From Paenibacillus sp. cl123 (GTDB lineage: Bacteria; Bacillota; Bacilli; Paenibacillales; NBRC-103111): a stretch of 64,000 nucleotides of DNA. Below, piece by piece: positions 52,688 through 60,708 of the stretch. A program made the translations under genes and the position numbers. Each line of letters begins with the position of its first letter. The first letter of the stretch is position 1. Under the pieces are notes generated by a model. The model worked only from the letters and a program-made list of their open reading frames with translations. It made no database searches and was not told where the DNA came from. The DNA lies in contig NZ_FMYY01000002.1 of assembly GCF_900101595.1 (NCBI RefSeq), positions 186,001-250,000 of the forward strand, in the 5' to 3' direction.

Positions 52688-53233
52688 ATGGATGTCGTTC
52701 GATTGGTGAAACAAGCGAAAAAGGGAAGCAAGGAAGCGCTGCTTCAGCTGATCTTATCCGAGAAGGATGCCTATTACAAGCTTGCTTTCACCTATATGGG
52801 GAATGCTCCGGACGCTATGGATGCGATGGAAGATATGATCGTCCGCTTATATGAAAATATCCACCGGCTGCAAAAGGACACAGCCTTTTACAGCTGGAGC
52901 AAAACCATTCTGGTGAACAGCTGCAAAAGCATGCTGAAGAAACGAAACAAGCTCGTGCTTATGGAAGATTGGCCTGACGCCCACCCCAAGGAGCCGGAGC
53001 CCGCATTCATCGGCGATCCTTATAAGCGCAGTGACGAGCAAATGGACATTGAAGCGATGTTTATTCATATCAATGAGCATCAGCGGGAAGCGATTCAGCT
53101 TAAATATATCCATGACCTCGATTATCAAACCATAGCCGATATGACCCAGGTATCGATTGGGACTGTGAAATCACGAATCTTTCAAGGCTTGAAGAAGCTA
53201 AGAGCTCGTTATGGGGGGGATTCCGATGAATGA
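52688..53233 (+). CDS. ECF sigma factor
   Basis: 181 residues from ATG 52688 with GGAGGTGA about 5 bases upstream; ATG 52658 has no ribosome site. Sigma region 2 (about 10-80, with MDAMEDMIVRLYENI) and region 4 (about 125-178, REAIQLKYIHDLDYQTIADM and GTVKSRIFQGLKKL) are present. It overlaps the anti-sigma gene by 8 bases, the usual arrangement. It would direct RNA polymerase to stress genes when released from its anti-sigma partner. Confidence 0.9.
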   Translation: MDVVRLVKQAKKGSKEALLQLILSEKDAYYKLAFTYMGNAPDAMDAMEDMIVRLYENIHRLQKDTAFYSWSKTILVNSCKSMLKKRNKLVLMEDWPDAHPKEPEPAFIGDPYKRSDEQMDIEAMFIHINEHQREAIQLKYIHDLDYQTIADMTQVSIGTVKSRIFQGLKKLRARYGGDSDE

Positions 53234-54521
53234 CATGAAGAAGTGGCTGGCCGACGAGAAGGCTCGCACAGATTCGATCACAGCGCCCGCAGAATTGGAA
53301 TCGAGGTTAAGAGCGGCCTTGGACCGTGCCAAGCCTGTTCGCAGGAAACGGGTGCGGCCGCTATGGAAGGCCGGAGCTGTCGCCGTATTGTTCGCCGGCA
53401 TCATAACCGGTGCGAATTATAATGCCTTTGCTTATTACGGCAAGCAGTTGTTTGGCTTCGATGCCTTGATGAACGGCACGTTATCGCGGCTGAACGATGA
53501 GGGAATGGGGCAGCTGATCGACAAGAAAACCAGGCTGGCGGACGGAACAGAGCTTACGATTCACGGTATTATGGCCGATGCCAATCAACTGGTGTTGTAT
53601 TACACGTTAACCAATCCTGCGGGTCTTAGCGAGGCGCATACCGAACAGTTCAGACCGTTTAAAATCAACGGATTTTTGACTCATTCCAATGCGGAGAGCG
53701 GAACGACAATTATGAATGAGACACACACGGAAATGAAAGGAACGATGACCTTCGAGAGCGTAAGTCCGTTTGCGAAGCAATTGACCCTGCACTATTGGGA
53801 GTTTGCTATGGACGGTCGGATGACGGAAGGGACGCTGGCTTTTCCCTACAATCCCAATCAAGCGCTGCAAAGCGCGATCAAGCAACAGATCGGACAAAGG
53901 ATTGCCGTTGATCAAGGCAGCGTTACGTTCCACTCGGTCACCGCTACGCCAACGATGACGGTCATCCGCGGGACGATGAAAGTGGACAACTGGAGCAGGG
54001 TGCAGAATCCGCTGCGCGGAATCGAATTACTGGCCGATGATATGCCAATTGCCTTAATGGCCAGCGGAAGTCAATCTTCGCCGCTTGGCGGAATCAAATT
54101 CGACCTGCGCTTCGATACATTGCCCAAACAGTTGCATTCCCTGAAGCTGGTCATGAAGGAGTTTGTCGGCTATCAACGGCTGGACGAGCAAATACCGCTG
54201 GCTTCCTTGGGCGATGAACCGATCAAGCTGAATGGGAAGGAACTATGGCTGAAGAAAATAGCCAAAACTGCAAACGGACTGGAGCTTACTATCGCTACGG
54301 CTGAGGATGTCATGCTTGACGGAGTGTCTATAGGGACGCCGCACGAGAAAACGCCTTTAAAAACAACGGTCAATCAGACGTTCGTCAAGCAGACGGACGG
54401 CAGCATGCTCAAGGAGCGCGTCTTGCAGTTTGAGACCGGCCTCGAGCCCGAATATCTGTTTATGGAGGGTATGCATTACATGAAGACCTACGATAAGGAG
54501 ATTGAGATTCCGGTGAAATAA
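53226..54521 (+). CDS. Anti-sigma factor, DUF4179-type
   Basis: 431 residues from ATG 53226, with GGGGGG 6 bases upstream and inside the end of the sigma gene. A short cytoplasmic part (about 1-45) holds the sigma-binding helices, a single transmembrane helix follows (about 50-66), and a large extracytoplasmic region contains a DUF4179 part (about 70-210) and a second beta-rich DUF5643-like part (about 215-330). It should hold the ECF sigma at the membrane until an outside signal. A terminator ends the unit. Confidence 0.88.
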   Translation: MNDMKKWLADEKARTDSITAPAELESRLRAALDRAKPVRRKRVRPLWKAGAVAVLFAGIITGANYNAFAYYGKQLFGFDALMNGTLSRLNDEGMGQLIDKKTRLADGTELTIHGIMADANQLVLYYTLTNPAGLSEAHTEQFRPFKINGFLTHSNAESGTTIMNETHTEMKGTMTFESVSPFAKQLTLHYWEFAMDGRMTEGTLAFPYNPNQALQSAIKQQIGQRIAVDQGSVTFHSVTATPTMTVIRGTMKVDNWSRVQNPLRGIELLADDMPIALMASGSQSSPLGGIKFDLRFDTLPKQLHSLKLVMKEFVGYQRLDEQIPLASLGDEPIKLNGKELWLKKIAKTANGLELTIATAEDVMLDGVSIGTPHEKTPLKTTVNQTFVKQTDGSMLKERVLQFETGLEPEYLFMEGMHYMKTYDKEIEIPVK

Positions 54522-54558
54522 GGAGCGGGGAGGGAACTACAACCCATCTCAATAAGAG

Positions 54559-54590
54559 GAGCCCTTGGCCATCCGAGGGCTCTTTAGTTT
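54559..54590 (+). terminator. Terminator of the ECF sigma/anti-sigma unit
   Basis: A 10-bp stem (54559-54568 with 54573-54582) is followed by TTTAGTTTT. Confidence 0.7.
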
Positions 54591-54610
54591 TGCAAGAAAA
54601 ACGCTCCCGC

Positions 54611-55171
54611 TTAAGCTCTATCGATCCCTGTTCTTATATATGGAATTGCTAATTTTATAAATTGTTCCGGCGACGTCTCCTGACCGCTTCTTTTCCATTG
54701 GACAGAAGCCCCGTAAATTCCCCAGCTTAATACGACAGCTGTAATCTTAAGTGCTTCATCCTGTTCGGCTTTATGTTGTTTTAACAACATTTTGTAGAAA
54801 ATGATTTCGAGCTGTTCCCGGATAATTCGGGCAATGGTATCCTCATAACCTCTGTGGCATCGAACGGATAGAGATTTTTGGAAATTTGTTACGGCATGGA
54901 AGATGCTGACGAAGGCTTCTTCATTTAACTCGTCATTTTGGTAAAAATCATAATTCAAATTAACCAGCAACACTTCTGAAAGCACCTTTTCTAATAAGTC
55001 ATAAATATCTTCAAAATGATAATAAAAAGTCGCACGATTAATCATGGCTTCAGTCGTTATATCCTTAATGGTAATATCCTTAAATTCCTTTTTTTCGGAA
55101 AGTTCAATGAAAGCATCCATAATTAATTTGCGAGTACGCTGAACTCGGGGGTCTGTCTTGGATTGGGTCAT
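54611..55171 (-). CDS. TetR-family regulator divergent from a DsbA-like gene
   Basis: 186 residues from ATG 55171; GGGAGG is 8 bases upstream, while the longer start at 55198 has none. Helix-turn-helix at about 20-62 (FKDITIKDITTEAMINRATF, YYHFEDIYDLLEKV), with a C-terminal helical part like the TetR_C_7 group. The DNA is more AT-rich than that of the anti-sigma gene beside it. It faces the DsbA-like gene head to head, so it may regulate that gene and itself. Confidence 0.88.
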   Translation of the reverse strand: MTQSKTDPRVQRTRKLIMDAFIELSEKKEFKDITIKDITTEAMINRATFYYHFEDIYDLLEKVLSEVLLVNLNYDFYQNDELNEEAFVSIFHAVTNFQKSLSVRCHRGYEDTIARIIREQLEIIFYKMLLKQHKAEQDEALKITAVVLSWGIYGASVQWKRSGQETSPEQFIKLAIPYIRTGIDRA

Positions 55172-55249
55172 GTGGTTAACCTCCCACTTTTTAAACAAAT
55201 TCTTGAATGTGTTGGATACACGACAAATCCGCCGAACTATTGGTGTTGA

Positions 55250-55264
55250 TGATTGTTATTATCA
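55250..55264. promoter_or_regulatory. Fur box in the TetR/DsbA-like intergenic region
   Basis: TGATTGTTATTATCA matches the 7-1-7 Fur consensus TGATAATnATTATCA at 12 of 14 fixed positions. It lies between the divergent TetR and DsbA-like genes, overlapping AT-rich promoter-like sequence, so one or both genes should be iron-repressed. Confidence 0.65.
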
Positions 55265-55331
55265 ATTAAAATTCAATCATAGGCAAATAAGCATGGCAAA
55301 TAAACCGAACATGGAAATGAGGAAGAAAGAA

Positions 55332-56264
55332 ATGGCGAACAACACTAATATGGTTTGTGATCTAAAGACGGGGGTATGCGGCGCGGCCGGAGACGAGATC
55401 ATGGAGGTTATTGATTTTAATCATTCTCCCAAAGCGGTTCATCTTTATTATGTGACCGATCCTATATGCTCGCATTGCTGGGCACTTGAACCTGTCCTTC
55501 GTCGTTTCGTAGAGCAGTATGCAGGTTACTTGAAGGTTCATACGGTTATGGGCGGATTGCTGGAGAAATGGCATGGCGGGCCAATCGACCCGGCTAACGG
55601 AATTCATAAACCAGCTGACGTAGCTGTCCACTGGAGAGAGGTTGGACAATATTCAAGAATGCCTATCGACGGAACTTTAATGATTGATAATCCGGTTCAA
55701 TCCTCCTACCCGCCTTCTCGTGTATGTAAAGTGATTCAAAAAAAGCATACGGACGCTGCCGCACTTGAATATTTGCGCCGGACAAGGGAAGCTCTCTTCG
55801 TATATAACCAAAATATATCGGATACATCCGTTATGGTTGACATCGTAAATAACCTCGGTCTTGATGGAGAAGCCATTGTAAATGAAGCTGAGGGAGCTGT
55901 TGGCCAACAATTACTGCTTGAAGATTTTGGTCTGGTCCGAAGCTTGGGTGTCCGTGGTTTTCCGACTATTATTATGACCCATGAGGAAAACAAAGGAGTT
56001 AAAATCGTGGGCAGCCGTCCGCTGGAATCCTATATAGACGGTTTGAAAAAAGTTCTAAACCTTCAAGAATTGCAGCCGAAGCCACTGCCTCCTCTTTCCA
56101 GATTGCTTGGAAGAGAAAAGCTTCTTTTCTCTAAAGAAATTGAAGTCATGTATGATCTTGACCAAGCGGATGTGAGCGCATTTATTGAAAGAGAGCTTTC
56201 GCCCGAAGATTATGATAGGAATGAATTTCTGGGAGAATGGTATATTACACTGCTAAATAAATGA
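55332..56264 (+). CDS. DsbA-fold protein, SpxH (YjbH)/FrnE-like
   Basis: 310 residues from ATG 55332, with AGGA 8 bases upstream; ATG 55293 is the main alternative but has no ribosome site. A thioredoxin-like fold with helical insert carries a CSHC redox motif (C46/C49) in VTDPICSHCWALEP, the characteristic opening of SpxH-type ClpXP adaptors and FrnE-like DsbA proteins; VRGFPTIIMTH supplies the cis-Pro loop. There is no signal peptide, so it is cytoplasmic. SpxH promotes degradation of the stress regulator Spx; a redox role is the alternative. It carries a Fur box upstream. The DNA is AT-rich. Confidence 0.82.
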   Translation: MANNTNMVCDLKTGVCGAAGDEIMEVIDFNHSPKAVHLYYVTDPICSHCWALEPVLRRFVEQYAGYLKVHTVMGGLLEKWHGGPIDPANGIHKPADVAVHWREVGQYSRMPIDGTLMIDNPVQSSYPPSRVCKVIQKKHTDAAALEYLRRTREALFVYNQNISDTSVMVDIVNNLGLDGEAIVNEAEGAVGQQLLLEDFGLVRSLGVRGFPTIIMTHEENKGVKIVGSRPLESYIDGLKKVLNLQELQPKPLPPLSRLLGREKLLFSKEIEVMYDLDQADVSAFIERELSPEDYDRNEFLGEWYITLLNK

Positions 56265-56331
56265 AGGAGACTTATGTAAAAGGGAAGCGAAAACTCACAG
56301 GTTTCGCTTCCGGCAGCGGCGTCTTCCCTGA

Positions 56332-56368
56332 GAAAAAATACGGGCAGACGGGTTGTCCCATCTGCCCG
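56332..56368 (-). terminator. Terminator of the siderophore-binding lipoprotein gene
   Basis: CGGGCAGACGGG (56341-56352) pairs with CCCATCTGCCCG (56357-56368). On the minus strand it is followed by TATTTTTTCTC. Confidence 0.85.
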
Positions 56369-56395
56369 ACCGGAAGGGGCGAAGCGCCGATGCTT

Positions 56396-57427
56396 CTACT
56401 TCAAGCTAGCTTCAAACACTTCGACGATCCGCTTAATTCCATATAAATTGCCTTGCGGCGAAAAGCTGAACAAATGCCACTCTTTCCCGCCGTTTTCGTG
56501 ACCGATCGGAAACACATTGTTGTTTTTGAACGCCCTCATATTCTGGAAAACGGGATGATTCATCAAATCGTCGAAAGCTTTGCGGGATTGCTCCTCGTCA
56601 TCGAACAATTGCAATAAAATGTAGTCCGGGTCATACTCCGGAAGCTTCTCCATCGACACGACAAGCTGCGACTCCCCGTCAAGATCGACGGTCGGCGGCT
56701 TTAATCCGAGAGCGTTGTACAAAATGTCGGCCCGCCCGTTTTTCATGCCGATCGCTTTATAATCTTTACCGTTCACCTGCAGCATCAGGACGGTTCCGTC
56801 TCCGACGATGCTCTGCAGCCGCTGCCGGGCGTCCGCCACGGCCGCATCGTAGTCGGCCAATAGCCGCTTGGCCTCCTCCTGCTTGCCCAGCACCTCGGCG
56901 AGCATCGGCAGCGTCGAGCGCCAATCGGTATCCTCGATGACGACAGTAGGGGCGATTTTGTTCAATGCGTCGAATGTTTCGGCGGCTGCCCAGCTGGAGG
57001 CGATGATCAAATCGGGATCGGCGTCCAGCATCGCTTCGAACGGCAGCTCCACGCCGCCGCCAAGCTTGATGACATTCTTGAAATCCTCTCCCAGATAGGA
57101 AGGAAATTCGTCATTGTTGTTTTGCGCGGCAATCGGCGTCACCCCCAGCGAATGCAGCAGCTCCCGGTATTCGATCGGAATGCCGATGATTCGCTTCGGC
57201 TCTGTCGGAATTTCGATGTCCCCTTTCAGCGAGCGAACGACTCGCGTTTGCGGCGCGCCCGTTTCAGCACCTGTCGTTGTTTCGTTTTGCGCGGTCTGAC
57301 CTTGCGTTGGTGCCGGACTTGGCGAACCTGGATTGGCCGGCGCCGCCGACGAGCATGCCGATACAAGCAGCATAAGGCTAAGCATGGCCGACAACACGAA
57401 TTCCTTGCTTCGGATCTGTCCAAACAT
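56396..57427 (-). CDS. Ferri-siderophore-binding lipoprotein (internal start in a longer frame)
   Basis: 343 residues from ATG 57427. It begins MFGQIRSKEFVLSAMLSLM and has a lipobox ending VSAC, then a Pro/Thr/Gln-rich linker and a FepB/FhuD-type periplasmic-binding domain (about 65-343; RIIGIPIEYRELLHSLGV, DPDLIIASSWAAAE, DPDYILLQLFDDEEQSR). It should bind an iron-siderophore outside the membrane. An own Fur-controlled promoter lies just upstream (57479-57507), and GGGGA/AGGAGA lie 7-13 bases before the ATG. The reading frame continues upstream into the AraC gene without a stop. No permease or ATPase gene is adjacent. Confidence 0.75.
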   Translation of the reverse strand: MFGQIRSKEFVLSAMLSLMLLVSACSSAAPANPGSPSPAPTQGQTAQNETTTGAETGAPQTRVVRSLKGDIEIPTEPKRIIGIPIEYRELLHSLGVTPIAAQNNNDEFPSYLGEDFKNVIKLGGGVELPFEAMLDADPDLIIASSWAAAETFDALNKIAPTVVIEDTDWRSTLPMLAEVLGKQEEAKRLLADYDAAVADARQRLQSIVGDGTVLMLQVNGKDYKAIGMKNGRADILYNALGLKPPTVDLDGESQLVVSMEKLPEYDPDYILLQLFDDEEQSRKAFDDLMNHPVFQNMRAFKNNNVFPIGHENGGKEWHLFSFSPQGNLYGIKRIVEVFEASLK

Positions 57428-58399
57428 GGCGATTTCCCCGTCTCCTGTAAAATGGGCTGGTCTCACTAGCCATTTCCCATTGTAGAGATCATGAGAATCA
57501 TTATCAATATCATTATTACGCAAGCCGGGTATCGTTTTTTTGCGGTAATCGCTTGGCGTCATTTTGTAATATTTTTTGAACATTCGGATCAGGTTCAGTT
57601 CATCGGTAAAGCCGCAGCCGACGGCGATCTCCTTGATTGTGGCCTTGGTGCGAAGCAAATGCCGCTTGGCGGCTTCCAGCCTCTTCTCATTTAAATATTC
57701 CTGCAAGCTTTTTTGCTCGCGTTTTTTGAATAACCGGCTTAATTGGCTTCCGCTGATCGGGAACATTTCGGAAACCGTCCGAAGCGAAATCGGCCGCATG
57801 TATTGCTCATCCAAGAAACGCTTGGCCGAGGCGACAAGATCCGGCTGAATGAAGCGAACATGTCCTTTTTCCAAATTCGCGTAAAGCTCATAGACGAGCT
57901 GATAAAAGGCCGATTTCACATAAAACTGATTCATCGGCGGCTCCTGTTTCCAGCGATCGTACATGCCTTGAAGCTTGTCGACAAAAAAAATCGGATTTTC
58001 CGGCGAGAACCCGTACACCTGCATAAACGGGTTGGTGTGGGCGAGCAGACGTTGAAGCTCTTTTTTGTAAAACGGCGGTTGTTCCGCTTTGTACATGACC
58101 ATGTAATATTCCAGCCAATCGCCGGCCGGCTCAATCGATAATAACGTTCCTTTGCCGCCGTGAAACATGGCGAACCGTTCCGTCGCGTACATCGTATCGT
58201 TGAGCTGGACATTCGCCGGACCGCCGCAGATGTAGACAAACATGCTTGTCGGCATCCGATAATGGAGCATCGTTTGACCGGCAGCTAGCAAATGGTAGCG
58301 AACGTCTAATAACGAAACAGAGGAGCGCGCCCATAGCCGGACGGCATTTTCCATCGTTACTTTCGTAAACGTGCCGCCGGGGGCTGTTCGTTCTGGCAT
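56396..58399 (-). CDS. Continuous AraC regulator-siderophore-binding frame (Btr-like order)
   Basis: One open frame of 667 codons from ATG 58399 (AAGGAG 11 bases upstream; the GTG at 58411 overlaps that site). Residues 1 to about 290 are an AraC-family regulator: a cupin-like effector part, then two helix-turn-helix motifs (ISLRTVSEMFPISGSQLSRL and TIKEIAVGCGFTDELNLIRM) ending in the family PSDYRKK tail. About 35 linker residues follow, then the complete lipoprotein described separately. Bacillus Btr (YbbB) has AraC fused to a siderophore-binding domain, but without an internal lipoprotein signal. Whether a fused protein is made, or AraC simply lacks a stop before the second gene, cannot be decided from sequence. 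Confidence 0.6.
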   Translation of the reverse strand: MPERTAPGGTFTKVTMENAVRLWARSSVSLLDVRYHLLAAGQTMLHYRMPTSMFVYICGGPANVQLNDTMYATERFAMFHGGKGTLLSIEPAGDWLEYYMVMYKAEQPPFYKKELQRLLAHTNPFMQVYGFSPENPIFFVDKLQGMYDRWKQEPPMNQFYVKSAFYQLVYELYANLEKGHVRFIQPDLVASAKRFLDEQYMRPISLRTVSEMFPISGSQLSRLFKKREQKSLQEYLNEKRLEAAKRHLLRTKATIKEIAVGCGFTDELNLIRMFKKYYKMTPSDYRKKTIPGLRNNDIDNDSHDLYNGKWLVRPAHFTGDGEIAMFGQIRSKEFVLSAMLSLMLLVSACSSAAPANPGSPSPAPTQGQTAQNETTTGAETGAPQTRVVRSLKGDIEIPTEPKRIIGIPIEYRELLHSLGVTPIAAQNNNDEFPSYLGEDFKNVIKLGGGVELPFEAMLDADPDLIIASSWAAAETFDALNKIAPTVVIEDTDWRSTLPMLAEVLGKQEEAKRLLADYDAAVADARQRLQSIVGDGTVLMLQVNGKDYKAIGMKNGRADILYNALGLKPPTVDLDGESQLVVSMEKLPEYDPDYILLQLFDDEEQSRKAFDDLMNHPVFQNMRAFKNNNVFPIGHENGGKEWHLFSFSPQGNLYGIKRIVEVFEASLK
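57479..57507 (-). promoter_or_regulatory. Internal Fur-controlled promoter of the lipoprotein gene
   Basis: On the minus strand TTGATA (57502-57507) and TACAAT (57479-57484) are 17 bases apart, each 5 of 6 to consensus. The Fur box TGAGAATCATTATCA (57492-57506, 13 of 14 fixed positions) covers the -35 and spacer. All of this is inside the open frame, in the AraC-lipoprotein linker. Confidence 0.75.
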
Positions 58400-58446
58400 G
58401 TGCCGCGTCACTCCTTCAATCCGTGCAAATTGCCGTATATAGTTGT

Positions 58447-58475
58447 ATGTTAGTCTAATTGATTATGATTATCAA
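58447..58475 (-). promoter_or_regulatory. Fur-controlled promoter of the AraC gene
   Basis: On the minus strand TTGATA (58470-58475), 17 bases, TAACAT (58447-58452). The Fur box TGATTATGATTATCA (58460-58474) matches the 7-1-7 consensus at 13 of 14 fixed positions and overlaps the -35. The geometry is the same as in the internal promoter at 57479-57507. Confidence 0.75.
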
Positions 58476-58533
58476 TACCAAAGATAAGGCGGGTTATAAC
58501 AGTCCCAGTAATTGGGGAATAAAACAGGAGGAG

Positions 58534-58665
58534 GTGAATACGTGGATCGCACGAGAAACGGAAAGCGAATTTGTGATGGTGCGTCAGCGCGACCATGCGC
58601 GGTTTTCGGGGCATGCCGAAGAGCGGTTTCAGCGTTTTTTTCGCGGTGGTAAGCCTCCTAGTTGA
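58534..58665 (+). pseudogene. Truncated DUF3891-like remnant
   Basis: A 43-residue frame from GTG 58534 next to AGGAGGAGG. Its SEFVMVRQRDHARFSGHAEE segment is the N-terminal signature of DUF3891 proteins, which are normally about 250 residues, but the frame stops after RGGKPPS and no continuation was found in other frames. It is best read as a decayed or deleted gene. The neighbouring shift to AT-rich DNA may mark the break. Confidence 0.5.
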
Positions 58666-58771
58666 ACGGATCGGGACATACGTTCCTTTCGCGAGTGATT
58701 GAGCCGCCGCGAAAACACCGTAACGGTTTTATTTGCATTGCCTTTAACACGCGCTCGCCGCTATTTTATTA

Positions 58772-59254
58772 TTAGCTCAGTATTTTCAAGCTCTTCTGTA
58801 ATTTTCGTATGTAACAAATTTGGCCAATGTGATATGCATTATGAGTGGACAGATTTCCGATTATCTCCCACCACTTGGCAGCGACAGGGAAGCCACTTAC
58901 ATCGCTCTCGAGCTTTTCTTCAGTCAGTAGATCTTGCCATTGTAAAAGTATTTCTAATAATCGTTCTTTTAAGGAAGTGAATGTTTGATCTTTGGGAATT
59001 ATAAAACTATTATTATTATTTCCTATGGAAGGCACAGCATGGACATCAGATTTTTTGTATCTGGTTTGCCAAGTTTCATTCCAATAAAGTAAGTGCTGCA
59101 CAATTTCAGCGATACTATTACTGTCTTCACTGGGTTTCCAAAACGCTGCTTGTTCTGATAAATCTTTAACTGCATCTGAAAATGGCAGGTACCAACTAGG
59201 GTCATTAGCATTTGCTAATAATTGATCGGATAAAACATCTTTTACATGAAACAT
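58772..59254 (-). CDS. DinB-family protein
   Basis: 160 residues. A four-helix-bundle DinB/YfiT-type protein with the metal-binding His set: H54-type in IAEIVQHLLYWNETWQ and the late pair in LSTHNAYHIGQICYIRK. GGAGTGAGGAAAGT precedes ATG 59254. Members are metal-dependent and include thiol transferases (BstA-like) as well as DNA-damage-induced proteins of unknown role. The base composition is clearly more AT-rich than that of most of the window. Confidence 0.87.
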   Translation of the reverse strand: MFHVKDVLSDQLLANANDPSWYLPFSDAVKDLSEQAAFWKPSEDSNSIAEIVQHLLYWNETWQTRYKKSDVHAVPSIGNNNNSFIIPKDQTFTSLKERLLEILLQWQDLLTEEKLESDVSGFPVAAKWWEIIGNLSTHNAYHIGQICYIRKLQKSLKILS

Positions 59255-59726
59255 ACTTTCCTCACTCCTTCTTCATGATAGGCAGTAGCCTGTTAACGTT
59301 CATGTTGAGCTCACGTGTCCCGTAATCTTCGCATGGATACATCGCCGAAGGGACGAATTCTTGAAGCTTGTAATTCTCTTCGATACGCCCGCTCGGTAAT
59401 TATCCCTCTAAGCTCCATGACATCCCCTTCTTTCCAAAACCACGATTATTCCACTTTCTTAATTATAATAATTCCTCTCCAAAAAGATGAAAAATATACA
59501 GTTATAACCTGCTGGAGCGCTGGTTCCCGAAACAAACCAGCAGCCGAATGGGCCGAAAGTTAATTTAAGGACTTGATAATTAAGTGGAGAACCATAAACA
59601 GAACTGCGGGATGAGAATAAGAACTATACAATATCGTGAAAGTTAACGTACGATGTGCGTAGTTCTTCAAAGCGGTGCTGCATAGGCTGCTTTTGGTTCA
59701 ATCTATATGAGGAGAGGTGAACAGGT
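59255..59726. other. Upstream region of the second importer operon
   Basis: About 470 bases without a convincing gene; an 82-codon frame at 59315-59563 has no ribosome site. TACAAT at 59627-59632 could be a -10, but no matching -35 is visible at the right distance, so the promoter may need an activator. No direct repeats like those at 3463-3493 were seen. Confidence 0.4.
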
Positions 59727-60695
59727 TTGCAACAAACTGCTTTAGGAGATAAGCAATTAACAGAACTCCATTCCGTTAAAAAAGGGAAGATAAATACTAT
59801 CCTGACCCGTCTTAGACGAGACAAATATTTATATCTTCTCGCCGCACCAGGAATATTGTATTTTTTGATTTTTAAGTATATTCCCATTGGCGGAGTAGTA
59901 ATTGCCTTTCAGGAGTACTCGCCGTTTAAAGGAATCCTGCACAGTAAGTGGGTAGGCTTCGAAAACTTCGAGAGATTTTTCCTTAGCAGCGACTTCATGA
60001 AATTATTAAGAAATACAATGGTCATCAGTGTTTTAAACCTAGTTTTTTTCTTCCCTGCGCCCATCATTCTTTCATTGCTTCTCAATGAAGCAAGAAACAG
60101 CAAGTTCAAACGAACTATCCAGAGCGTCGTTTATTTGCCGCATTTCTTTTCCTGGGTGATCGTTGCGGGGATCACGTTCCTGCTGTTTTCCCAATCGGGA
60201 GGCATTGTAAATAGTGTCATCCAGATGATGGGTTACTCTAAGATAGACTTTTTAACGAATGAAAACTACTTTTGGGTGATGCTGACCCTGCAGTCCATAT
60301 GGAAGGAAGCGGGTTGGGGTACGGTCATTTTTTTGGCAGCTATTGCCGGGGTTGATCCTGCGCTTTATGAAGCGGCTAAAATGGATGGGGCCAACCGCCT
60401 CCAGCAGATGAAGCATATCACGATGCCTGCCATACAAAATGTAGTTATTACACTATTAATTTTAAGAATGGGCCATGTTCTGGATGTGGGCTTTGAGCAG
60501 GTTTATCTCATGATGAACAGTGCGGTGACTGATGTTGCCGATGTGTTCGAAACCTATGTGTACAGGATGGGCATCCAAAATGGACAGTTTAGCTTCACAA
60601 CGGCAGTTGGACTGTTTAAGTCGGTTGTAGGTCTTATATTGGTAATTGCGACTAACAAATTGGCTAAGACATATGGCAAGGAAGGCCTATATTGA
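59727..60695 (+). CDS. ABC transporter permease, LplB family (second importer)
   Basis: 322 residues from a TTG at 59727, with GGAGAGGTGA 6 bases upstream. About six transmembrane helices; the EAA loop is YEAAKMDGANRLQQM. It is the paralogue of the permease at 3602-4555 but AT-rich in codon use. It forms the channel with the next gene product. Confidence 0.92.
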   Translation: MQQTALGDKQLTELHSVKKGKINTILTRLRRDKYLYLLAAPGILYFLIFKYIPIGGVVIAFQEYSPFKGILHSKWVGFENFERFFLSSDFMKLLRNTMVISVLNLVFFFPAPIILSLLLNEARNSKFKRTIQSVVYLPHFFSWVIVAGITFLLFSQSGGIVNSVIQMMGYSKIDFLTNENYFWVMLTLQSIWKEAGWGTVIFLAAIAGVDPALYEAAKMDGANRLQQMKHITMPAIQNVVITLLILRMGHVLDVGFEQVYLMMNSAVTDVADVFETYVYRMGIQNGQFSFTTAVGLFKSVVGLILVIATNKLAKTYGKEGLY

Positions 60696-60708
60696 GGGGG
60701 TGAAGACA

